A DNA stretch of 64,000 nt from Flavobacterium panici. Its GTDB lineage: Bacteria > Bacteroidota > Bacteroidia > Flavobacteriales > Flavobacteriaceae. The notes under the pieces are model-generated. The model saw only the letters and a program-made list of their open reading frames with translations. It ran no database searches and was not told the origin of the DNA. The position numbers were made by a program, and so were the translations under genes. Of the stretch, positions 57,234 through 64,000 are shown in pieces (position 1 is the first letter of the stretch; every line of letters begins with the position of its first letter). Where the stretch lies: NCBI RefSeq assembly GCF_903819335.1, contig NZ_CAIJDE010000017.1, positions 248,001 through 312,000 on the forward strand, written 5' to 3'.

Positions 57234-58160
57234 ATGGCTGAAAAAACAATCAGAATTGGAACGCGCGATAGCGAATTAGCACTTTGGCAGGCACATACTG
57301 TCGAGAAAAAACTAAATGATTTAGGTTATAAAACTTCAATTGTTGCCGTTAAATCTCAAGGTGATATTATTTTGGATAAACCGCTTTACGAACTCGGTAT
57401 TACCGGAATTTTCACTAAAACGCTGGACATTGCTATGATCAATGGTGATATTGATATTGCGGTACATTCTATGAAAGATGTTCCAACGGCTTTGCCTAAA
57501 GGAATTGTTCAGGCGGCTGTTTTACCAAGAGCAAATGTTCTGGATATTTTGGTTCATAAAGGAAATCCTGATTTTGACAATAAACCAAGTACAATTGCAA
57601 CTGGAAGTTTACGTCGTCAGGCGCAATGGTTTAACAAATACCCAAATCATACTGTAGTTGATTTACGTGGAAACGTGAATACGCGCATGCAAAAACTAAA
57701 AGACAATGATTGGGATGGAGCTGTTTTTGCCGCTGCAGGTTTAGAGCGAATTAACTTAAAACCAGAAAACTACATTAATTTAGACTGGATGATTCCTGCG
57801 CCGGCACAAGGAGCAATGCTTGTTGTAGCAATGGAAAATGACAATTATACGCTTGATGCGCTTTCGCAGTTAAATGATATTGAAACTGAAATCTGCACTT
57901 ATATCGAACGTCAGTTTTTAAGAACGCTGGAAGGCGGATGTACTGCCCCAATTGGAGCTTTGGTAACATATAATGAAGACGAAGATACTTTACATTTTCA
58001 AGGTGTTTTGCTTTCGATTGACGGAAAGCAAAAATTGGAAATTAATAAAACCGTTGATATTTCAGAATGGAAAAAACTAGGTTTTCACTCTGCACAGGAG
58101 ATTTTAAACAATGGAGGAACAGAATTAATGCAGAAGATTAAAGAATCCCTGAAAAAATAA
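57234..58160 (+). CDS. hemC: Hydroxymethylbilane synthase
   Basis: A 308-residue porphobilinogen deaminase that polymerises four porphobilinogens. RIGTRDSELALWQAHTVEKKL is the N-terminal signature, SMKDVPT holds the catalytic aspartate, GSLRRQAQ follows, and LEGGCTAPIGA near residue 236 holds the cysteine bound to the dipyrromethane cofactor. Its stop overlaps the hemD start (TAATG). Confidence 0.96.
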   Translation: MAEKTIRIGTRDSELALWQAHTVEKKLNDLGYKTSIVAVKSQGDIILDKPLYELGITGIFTKTLDIAMINGDIDIAVHSMKDVPTALPKGIVQAAVLPRANVLDILVHKGNPDFDNKPSTIATGSLRRQAQWFNKYPNHTVVDLRGNVNTRMQKLKDNDWDGAVFAAAGLERINLKPENYINLDWMIPAPAQGAMLVVAMENDNYTLDALSQLNDIETEICTYIERQFLRTLEGGCTAPIGALVTYNEDEDTLHFQGVLLSIDGKQKLEINKTVDISEWKKLGFHSAQEILNNGGTELMQKIKESLKK

Positions 58161-58825
58161 TGGCAAAAGCAACTCAGATATTATCTACAAAAATATTATC
58201 TCCTCTTCAAAAACAAGAGTTGACTAAAGCTGGCATCGAAGTAATCGAAGCCGATTTTATCAAAACCGAAAACAAACCTTTCGAACTTAAAAACCTCAAC
58301 GAAAGTTTAATTTTTACAAGCCAAAATGCTGTTCACAGTGTTTTATCGAATCCAAAATCGGAAGAACTTAAAAGTAAAAATGTTTATTGCGTTGGTTTAA
58401 AAACAAAAATCCTTTTATCTGAAAACGGGTTTAATGTTGTGGCTTACACCGGTTATGCTTCGGATTTAGCAGAAATTATCACTTTGATTTACCGTAATGA
58501 AAGCTATACTTTTTTCAGTGGAAACCTGAGAAGAGATACTTTGCCAAACGCTTTAAAAGAAGCCGGAATAAAATTGAACGAAATTCAGGTTTACGAAACG
58601 TCATTACAGCCTCAAAAAATAAAATCTCCAGTTGACGCCATTTTATTTTTTAGTCCGTCTGGTGTTGAGAGTTATTTAAAGGATAATTCAATTAAAAAAG
58701 AAACTTGTTTCTGCATTGGCGAAACCACCGCAGAAGCTTTACATAAAATTACCAAAAACATCATTATTGCAGATCAGCCAACGGTTGAAGATGTTTTAGA
58801 AGATGTTTTATCTGAATATAAGTAA
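58160..58825 (+). CDS. hemD: Uroporphyrinogen-III synthase
   Basis: A 221-residue bilobed enzyme cyclising hydroxymethylbilane with inversion of ring D. The family is poorly conserved, but LIFTSQNAVHSVL, FFSGNLRRDTLPNAL and ILFFSPSGVESYL are recognisable. Position directly after hemC, with a one-base overlap, makes the assignment safe. Confidence 0.93.
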   Translation: MAKATQILSTKILSPLQKQELTKAGIEVIEADFIKTENKPFELKNLNESLIFTSQNAVHSVLSNPKSEELKSKNVYCVGLKTKILLSENGFNVVAYTGYASDLAEIITLIYRNESYTFFSGNLRRDTLPNALKEAGIKLNEIQVYETSLQPQKIKSPVDAILFFSPSGVESYLKDNSIKKETCFCIGETTAEALHKITKNIIIADQPTVEDVLEDVLSEYK

Positions 58826-58836
58826 CAAACGAGATT

Positions 58837-58914
58837 TCCTGCAAGGTTTCCAAAACCTTGTAGGTATATATTAATCAACAACAATACCTACAAGGTTTTG
58901 GAAACCTTGCAGGA
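58837..58914. repeat. Gene-less CAAGGTTTCCAAAACCTTG palindrome pair between hemD and hemE
   Basis: Perfect 31-base inverted repeats (58837-58867 and 58884-58914) around 16 bases, each arm itself a hairpin. Identical in type to the flanks of the RAYT gene at 60083 but with no gene inside. Ends 14 bases before the hemE start. Confidence 0.95.
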
Positions 58915-58928
58915 TAAACAAATAAGAG

Positions 58929-59954
58929 ATGTTAAAAAACGACCTATTTTTAAAAGCATTAAAAGGAGAAACTGTTCAACGTCCGCCAGTATGGATGATG
59001 CGTCAAGCCGGAAGATATTTACCGGAATTTATCGAATTGCGTGATAAATATGATTTCTTCACACGTTGTCAAACTCCGGAATTAGCTGCGGAAATCACCG
59101 TTCAGCCAATTCGCAGAATTGCTCCGGATGCGGCTATTTTATTCTCGGATATTTTAGTTGTGCCGCAAGCAATGGGAATTGAAGTTTTAATGAAAGAAAA
59201 TATTGGTCCGTTTGTTCCAAATCCAATTCGTTCTATGGCAGATGTCCATAGAGTTTACGTTCCGGATATTCAGGAAAGTCTTGGTTATGTAATGGATGCC
59301 ATTAAATTGACTAAAGAAATGCTGAATGACGAAGTACCATTAATTGGTTTCGCTGGTTCGCCTTGGACAATTTTATGTTATGCTGTTGAAGGAAGAGGTT
59401 CTAAAAGTTTTGATATGGCAAAAGGATTCTGCTTTTCAAATCCGGCTGCTGCGCATACATTACTACAAAAAATTACAGACACCACGATTTTATACTTAAA
59501 AGAAAAAGTAAAAGCTGGAGTTAATGCCGTTCAAATTTTTGATTCTTGGGGAGGAATGCTTTCTCCGGTTGATTATCAGGAATTTTCATGGAAATATATC
59601 AACCAAATCGTTGAAGCTTTAGCAGATGTTGCACCGGTTATTGTTTTCGGAAAAGGATGCTGGTTCGCTCTTGGCGAAATGGGAAAAAGCCGTGCTTCTG
59701 CTTTAGGAGTTGACTGGACTTGTTCGGCTAGAAATGCTCGTTATTTGTCTGGTGGAAACATTACTTTACAAGGAAATTTTGATCCGTCAAGATTGCTTTC
59801 TCCAATTCCGACAATTAAAAAAATGGTTCATGAAATGATCGATGAGTTTGGAAAAGATAAATATATCGTAAATTTAGGTCACGGAATTTTACCAAATATC
59901 CCTGTAGATCACGCAAAAGCGTTTATTGACGCGGTTAAGGAATACGGACAATAG
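58929..59954 (+). CDS. hemE: Uroporphyrinogen decarboxylase
   Basis: A 341-residue enzyme converting uroporphyrinogen III to coproporphyrinogen [19 protein letters not shown] is the first signature, [16 protein letters not shown] the second, and [10 protein letters not shown] and [13 protein letters not shown] follow. Normal length and start. Confidence 0.96.
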   Translation: MLKNDLFLKALKGETVQRPPVWMMRQAGRYLPEFIELRDKYDFFTRCQTPELAAEITVQPIRRIAPDAAILFSDILVVPQAMGIEVLMKENIGPFVPNPIRSMADVHRVYVPDIQESLGYVMDAIKLTKEMLNDEVPLIGFAGSPWTILCYAVEGRGSKSFDMAKGFCFSNPAAAHTLLQKITDTTILYLKEKVKAGVNAVQIFDSWGGMLSPVDYQEFSWKYINQIVEALADVAPVIVFGKGCWFALGEMGKSRASALGVDWTCSARNARYLSGGNITLQGNFDPSRLLSPIPTIKKMVHEMIDEFGKDKYIVNLGHGILPNIPVDHAKAFIDAVKEYGQ

Positions 59955-59974
59955 TTTTTAGTCACAATTGGCTT

Positions 59975-60065
59975 TCCTGCAAGGTTTTCAAAACCTTGTA
60001 GGTATAAAATAAGAAACTATTGAAATAAGAAAGAACACCTACAAGGTTTTGAAAACCTTGCAGGA
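59975..60065. repeat. Left palindromic flank of the RAYT element
   Basis: TCCTGCAAGGTTTTCAAAAC... (59975-60005) and its inverse (about 60036-60065) around about 30 AT-rich bases; same family as 58837-58914, differing by TTTTC versus TTTCC in the hairpin. Ends 17 bases before the RAYT start codon. Confidence 0.93.
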
Positions 60066-60082
60066 GATGAAAATGAGAAAGA

Positions 60083-60634
60083 ATGAAATTGGAAGTTCTG
60101 GAAAAAGATCGTTATTATCATATTTATAATCGTGGCATTAACGGAAATAACATTTTTGAAAACGATGCTAACAAGCATTATTTTTTAAAGCAATTAGGTA
60201 AATACTCTGAAGATAAAATATCGATTTTCGCTTATTGTTTAATGAATAATCATTTTCATTTAGTAATTCGCCTCAATGTTGAAGAAAAAGAGGTAACTCA
60301 GGCTTTTTCAAATTTATTCAATTCTTATGCTAAAGCTTTTAATAAACAAACTCAAAGAACAGGAAGTTTATTCGAAAAGCATTTTAAAAGAATAATGCTA
60401 AAAGACGAAAATTATCTAAAACAGCTGATTATTTATGTTCATTTAAATCCGAAACATCATTTTGATTTAGATTTTAAAGATTTCAAATTTTCATCATATC
60501 AGGCTTTCTTATCTGATAAGGAAACAAAAATAGAGCGAGACGAAGTTTTAACCTTATTTGGTGATTTAGAAAATTTCATTTTTTGCCATAATCAAAAGAA
60601 TAATCTTTTAAATGAAACTTATACTTTTGAATGA
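60083..60634 (+). CDS. REP-associated tyrosine transposase (RAYT)
   Basis: A 183-residue RAYT of the Y1 HUH group, distinct from the two IS200-type proteins in this window. YYHIYNRGINGNNIF is the typical opening, His57-Phe-His59 in NNHFHL is the HUH pair, and Tyr118 in YVHLNP is the nucleophile. RAYTs act on REP palindromes, and this gene is enclosed by palindrome pairs at 59975-60065 and 60645-60741, with a third pair free between hemD and hemE. It separates hemE from the rest of the haem series. Frame intact. Confidence 0.95.
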   Translation: MKLEVLEKDRYYHIYNRGINGNNIFENDANKHYFLKQLGKYSEDKISIFAYCLMNNHFHLVIRLNVEEKEVTQAFSNLFNSYAKAFNKQTQRTGSLFEKHFKRIMLKDENYLKQLIIYVHLNPKHHFDLDFKDFKFSSYQAFLSDKETKIERDEVLTLFGDLENFIFCHNQKNNLLNETYTFE

Positions 60635-60644
60635 TTCAGGTCTG

Positions 60645-60741
60645 TCCTGCAAGGTTTCCAAAACCTTGTAGGTCTATTTAGATAATTTTTACATATCATA
60701 TGTCCAATTAATACCTACAAGGTTTTGGAAACCTTGCAGGA
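60645..60741. repeat. Right palindromic flank of the RAYT element
   Basis: TCCTGCAAGGTTTCCAAAAC... and its inverse at the right end (about 60710-60741), with ACATATCATATGT inside. The arms are closer to 58837-58914 than to the left flank. Confidence 0.93.
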
Positions 60742-60753
60742 AACGTACAAATA

Positions 60754-61131
60754 ATGCTAAACAAAGGTTTAAGAGACGAAGAAAGTATCAGAATTGACAA
60801 TGTCCTAAAAACATTGCGTTCTCTAGACTTTGTGCCTAAAACTTTAAATGATACCGAAAAATTCGAAGTTGAAAATCAGTTAAAAGAATTTGGACTAAAC
60901 CTTCAAACTTTAGTTGATTATAAAAATGAAGCACTGATAACCTTATTAATTCGCTGTCATTTAGATTTTAATCAATTAGAACAATTTGCTGATTTTTTAA
61001 TTGATTTTTCGAAAGTTGAAAACTATGATTTTAAAGGTAAAGCTTTGTCTCTTTATCAATATATTCAACAGGAAAGCAAGGTTTTTTCATTTGGAATAAA
61101 TGCTAAAATTGCTTCGTTAAAAAATAGATAA
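60754..61131 (+). CDS. Hypothetical protein, helical
   Basis: A 125-residue, mostly helical soluble protein rich in Leu, Asn and Lys (LKTLRSLDFVPKTLND; LIRCHLDFNQLEQFADFL). No family recognised. It begins 12 bases after the RAYT right flank and is followed within 2 bases by a GNAT gene, which is coupled to hemF, so it is expressed with the haem genes or from a promoter inside the repeat. Confidence 0.65.
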   Translation: MLNKGLRDEESIRIDNVLKTLRSLDFVPKTLNDTEKFEVENQLKEFGLNLQTLVDYKNEALITLLIRCHLDFNQLEQFADFLIDFSKVENYDFKGKALSLYQYIQQESKVFSFGINAKIASLKNR

Positions 61132-61133
61132 AG

Positions 61134-61679
61134 ATGAGTTTTACAGATTGGAAAATAGACCGAATTGAAAACATTCTTCCTGAAGAGTTCTATAAACTAA
61201 TTGACAAGAATAAAAATCACATTGGACAAACTTTTCCTGTAACTCTAATTAATTCTGATTCTCTAGAAAAAGCAGAAAATTTTATATCTGTTAGTAAAGA
61301 CAAAGAAAAAAATAACGAAGGATATTATTTCTACGCGCGGGATATAAAAACTAATAAACTAATTGGTTATTTATGTGTAAAAACAATTGATTACCGCATT
61401 TTAAAATGTGAATTGGGTTATTTTATTGATGAAGATTTTCAAGGAAAAGGAATCACATCCAAAATGGTTTCTGATGCACTTGCCTTTTGTTTCAATGAAT
61501 TGAAAATCAATAAAGTTTTTATCTGTACATCAGAAATCAATCTGGCGAGTCAGCGAATTGCATTAAAACATAATTTTAAACAAGAAGGAATTTTAAGGGA
61601 CGAGTTTAGAAACGGAGATGGCGAATTGCAAAACACCGTTTATTTCGGATTACTTAAAGCAGAATACAATCAAACATGA
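61134..61679 (+). CDS. RimJ/RimL-type N-acetyltransferase
   Basis: A 181-residue GNAT protein of the ribosomal-protein/antibiotic acetyltransferase type. LGYFIDEDFQGKGITSKMVSDAL contains the acetyl-CoA loop QGKGIT, and ASQRIALKHNFKQEGILRDEF is characteristic of RimJ-like enzymes. Overlaps hemF by four bases (ATGA), so it is co-translated; a role in haem synthesis is not implied by the family. Confidence 0.85.
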   Translation: MSFTDWKIDRIENILPEEFYKLIDKNKNHIGQTFPVTLINSDSLEKAENFISVSKDKEKNNEGYYFYARDIKTNKLIGYLCVKTIDYRILKCELGYFIDEDFQGKGITSKMVSDALAFCFNELKINKVFICTSEINLASQRIALKHNFKQEGILRDEFRNGDGELQNTVYFGLLKAEYNQT

Positions 61680-62578
61680 AAGATAAATTTTACGCATACA
61701 TACAAAAATTACAAGATCAAATCTGCGCCGGATTAGAAGCTGTTGACGGAACTGCAAAATTCCGTGAAGATCTTTGGAAGCGTCCTGAAGGCGGAGGCGG
61801 AAGAACGCGTGTTATTGAAAACGGTGCTGTTTTTGAAAAAGGCGGTGTAAACATTTCAGCCGTTCACGGAAAACTTCCTGAAACCATGCAAAAGATGTTT
61901 GGCGTAGGCGAAGCCGATTTTTTTGCCTGCGGATTGAGTTTAGTTATTCATCCCCAAAACCCGATGACGCCAACCGTACATGCTAATTGGCGTTATTTTG
62001 AAATGTACGATGAATCAGGAAATGTAATTGAACAATGGTTTGGCGGCGGACAGGATTTAACTCCTTATTATTTGTTTGAAGAAGATGCAAAACACTTTCA
62101 TCAAACTTGTAAAACGGCTTGTGACAAACATAATCCGGAGTTTTATCCGAAATATAAAAAACAATGCGATTCTTATTTCTGGAATGCACACCGAAATGAA
62201 GCCCGCGGAATTGGCGGTTTATTCTTTGATTATTGCAAAGCAAATGAACAAATGTCGATGGAAAACTGGTACAACTTTGTAACCGAAGTCGGAAATAGTT
62301 TTCTTGAAGCTTATGTGCCAATTGTAGAAAGAAGAAAGAATTTAGAATATACTCCAGAAAACAAAACCTGGCAGGAAATACGCCGAGGCCGTTATGTCGA
62401 GTTCAATTTGGTTCATGATAAAGGAACTTTATTCGGCTTAAAAACAAACGGAAGAATTGAAAGTATTTTGATGAGTCTTCCTCCTCATGTACAATGGGTT
62501 TATGATCATCATGCAGAAGCCGGAAGCGAAGAAGAGAAATTGGTAAATGTTTTAGAAAATCAGCGAGAATGGATCTAA
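61676..62578 (+). CDS. hemF: Oxygen-dependent coproporphyrinogen III oxidase
   Basis: A 300-residue aerobic enzyme decarboxylating coproporphyrinogen III to protoporphyrinogen IX using oxygen. GGGGRTRVIENGAVFEKGGVN, TPTVHANWRYFE and GGGQDLTPYYLFEEDA are diagnostic, and RRGRYVEFNLVHDKGT closes the active-site region. Its presence indicates aerobic haem synthesis; the oxygen-independent hemN is not in this window. Confidence 0.96.
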   Translation: MKDKFYAYIQKLQDQICAGLEAVDGTAKFREDLWKRPEGGGGRTRVIENGAVFEKGGVNISAVHGKLPETMQKMFGVGEADFFACGLSLVIHPQNPMTPTVHANWRYFEMYDESGNVIEQWFGGGQDLTPYYLFEEDAKHFHQTCKTACDKHNPEFYPKYKKQCDSYFWNAHRNEARGIGGLFFDYCKANEQMSMENWYNFVTEVGNSFLEAYVPIVERRKNLEYTPENKTWQEIRRGRYVEFNLVHDKGTLFGLKTNGRIESILMSLPPHVQWVYDHHAEAGSEEEKLVNVLENQREWI

Positions 62579-63507
62579 AAATGATTTATATAACGTTTTT
62601 TGTCAGCATTTTTGGGTGCTTTGCTCAGAATGATTCGCTGCGAAATCCGTATTTTAAATCATATAATGATAAAATTACCACCAGTATTTATTATTTAGAT
62701 ACTTCTAATAGTTTTCAAATTGCTTCAGATGCTCAGGAGCCTAAAACCTATCTTAATCTTATTCCGAATCGAAGAGAACAAATTGGTTTAAGTTTAAATT
62801 ATAAGATCATTGATATTTCAGTTGGTTTTGCGCCCAAATTTCTTTCTGGCAATAAAGGCGATTCTCATTCCAAGCATTTTAATTTTAATACCCGTTTTTA
62901 CTATAAAAAATGGATGCAGTCGTTTACTTTCATTAATCAAAAAGGATTTTATGTTAGTGATGATAATGTAACGGCACAACTCCCAAGAATGCGTACTACG
63001 AAAATTGGCGGGACGACATCTTATGTTTTTAATGATAAATTCTCTTTTAAAACATTAATAAGCCAAAATGAATGGCAGACTAAAAGTTCCGGAAGTTTTA
63101 TCCCGACTTTCTCATTTTATTACACCAACATTGACTTAAATACTCCCGACACAACTCCGGGTGACATTTATGTCTTTACACTGGCACCATCCTATTTTTA
63201 TAATTTTGTAATTAGTGATCGTATTTTGATTGGTGCAGGAGTCGCTTTGGGGGCGGGAATTAATGATGTTGACGGAGATACCTCAGCTTTATATCAGGCA
63301 GATTTAAATTTAAAACTGGCTTATAATAATGACCGTTTCTTTGGTTATGCAACCCTTAATTCGGTAAGTTTTTCTCAGGATGATAAAGTCGATCCGCGAC
63401 TGAACGATAATATTGCCACTTTAAAACTTTCTTTGGGTTATCGATTTGATCCTCCAAAAGAAGTGAAAAAGGTTTATGATAAAGTAAATGATAAAATAGG
63501 TTTGTAA
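62569..63507 (+). CDS. DUF4421-like outer-membrane protein
   Basis: A 312-residue exported protein, with a signal peptide ending FGCFAQ (start 62569 or, giving a better signal, 62581). NPYFKSYNDKITTSIYYLDTSNSF, YLNLIPNRREQIGLSLNYKIIDISVGFAP and LSLGYRFDPP match my memory of DUF4421, a Bacteroidota family of predicted outer-membrane barrels. It overlaps hemF by 10 bases, so it may be expressed with it. Function unknown. Confidence 0.72.
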   Translation: MDLKMIYITFFVSIFGCFAQNDSLRNPYFKSYNDKITTSIYYLDTSNSFQIASDAQEPKTYLNLIPNRREQIGLSLNYKIIDISVGFAPKFLSGNKGDSHSKHFNFNTRFYYKKWMQSFTFINQKGFYVSDDNVTAQLPRMRTTKIGGTTSYVFNDKFSFKTLISQNEWQTKSSGSFIPTFSFYYTNIDLNTPDTTPGDIYVFTLAPSYFYNFVISDRILIGAGVALGAGINDVDGDTSALYQADLNLKLAYNNDRFFGYATLNSVSFSQDDKVDPRLNDNIATLKLSLGYRFDPPKEVKKVYDKVNDKIGL

Positions 63508-63530
63508 TGTTTAATCTAAAATAAGAAATT

Positions 63531-64000
63531 ATGGAAAAGGTAAACGTAGAACAGTTAAACCGCATGAATTCCGGAAAGGGATTTATTGCAGCACTAGATC
63601 AAAGCGGTGGCAGCACACCAAAGGCATTATCGCAATATGGTGTTGAAGAAAGCAGTTACACAAATGATGAAGAAATGTACACGCTTGTACATGAAATGAG
63701 AACCAGAATTATTAAAAGTCCGGCTTTTGACAGCCAATATATTCTGGGTGCCATTTTGTTTGAAAACACAATGGATCGCAAAATAGACGGAGAATGGACT
63801 TCGGATTATTTGTGGAAGACAAAAAACATAGTTCCGTTTTTAAAAGTCGATAAAGGACTTGCTGATCTTGCAAACGGAGTTCAGTTAATGAAACCAATTT
63901 CAAATCTGGATGAATTATTGGATCGAGCTGTAGAAAGAAATGTTTTTGGTACTAAAATGCGTTCTGTTATTAAAGAAGCAAACGCCGTTGGAATCCGCGA
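63531..64000 (+). CDS. Class I fructose-bisphosphate aldolase, 5' part
   Basis: The first about 156 codons of a class I aldolase, cut by the window edge. [21 protein letters not shown] is the family's N-terminal signature; [10 protein letters not shown] carries a lysine-containing strand of the barrel, and LMKPI follows. It cleaves fructose-1,6-bisphosphate by a Schiff base. Begins 23 bases after the outer-membrane protein gene. Confidence 0.85.
   Translation, partial: MEKVNVEQLNRMNSGKGFIAALDQSGGSTPKALSQYGVEESSYTNDEEMYTLVHEMRTRIIKSPAFDSQYILGAILFENTMDRKIDGEWTSDYLWKTKNIVPFLKVDKGLADLANGVQLMKPISNLDELLDRAVERNVFGTKMRSVIKEANAVGIR

Noticed and set aside
58837..60741. CAAGGTTTTCAAAACC hairpins as ordinary rho-independent terminators
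   Set aside because: They occur as mirrored pairs without T-tracts, lie inside the haem series, and bracket a RAYT gene; repeat elements explain them better.

Overview
This 64 kb window reads as chromosomal DNA from a Flavobacterium-like member of the Bacteroidota. Evidence: low G+C; the gliding-motility lipoprotein gene gldH; a secreted M4 protease with a type IX secretion sorting domain; TonB receptors with carboxypeptidase-regulatory-like N-termini; a CrtY-type lycopene cyclase; and many start-proximal -7 elements of the form TAnnTTTG, the flavobacterial promoter type. No tRNA, rRNA, CRISPR array or prophage was recognised. The density of small intergenic palindromic repeats is striking.

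Layout. 1-7.2 kb: rhodanese, MetR-like regulator, GNAT, SDR, then a DNA-repair-flavoured group (Ogt, 3'-5' exonuclease, AlkZ-superfamily winged-helix protein) and a fused SpmA/SpmB protein. 8.0-9.0 kb: an IS200-type Y1 transposase bracketed by its own palindromes. 9-18 kb: class I fumarase, LOV-like PAS protein, DinB, metallophosphatase, outer-membrane protein, exported SAM hydrolase, TonB receptor. 18-27.8 kb: M4 protease, 3-oxoacid CoA-transferase, and the ricT-gldH-PBP1A operon. 28-33 kb: a tRNA U34 hydroxylation locus (TrhP, ferredoxin, TrhO) split by a second Y1 transposase and a 217-bp tandem palindromic repeat. 33-39 kb: an RND efflux operon. 39-49.2 kb: bacilliredoxin, ArsR regulator, lycopene cyclase, thioredoxin and a metal-homeostasis block (TonB receptor, flavin reductase, MerC, Fur/Zur, MntH-USP, DtxR). 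49-64 kb: histidine kinase, enoyl-CoA hydratase and a haem cluster (hemJ, hemH, AraC regulator, hemA, hemC, hemD, hemE, hemF) running to a partial class I aldolase.

How genes work together. The haem cluster encodes most steps from glutamyl-tRNA to protohaem by the protoporphyrin route; hemL and hemB are not here. MntH and the TonB receptor at 42.2-44.5 kb share a DtxR-like palindrome (TTTTAG-N6-CTAAAA), suggesting one metal regulon under the DtxR-type gene at 48.5 kb. MerC and the Fur-type gene share a divergent promoter with two GCAA-centred palindromes.

Most notable observations: (i) four small genes (two Y1 transposases, one RAYT, one GxxExxY nuclease-fold protein) each sit next to or between gene-specific palindromes, with gene-less copies of the same palindromes elsewhere; (ii) three junctions of the haem operon carry such elements; (iii) palindrome families are nested inside each other, implying repeated mobility; (iv) TrhO carries a C-terminal extension clearly homologous to the C-terminus of TrhP, about 45 of 83 residues identical by hand count without gaps.
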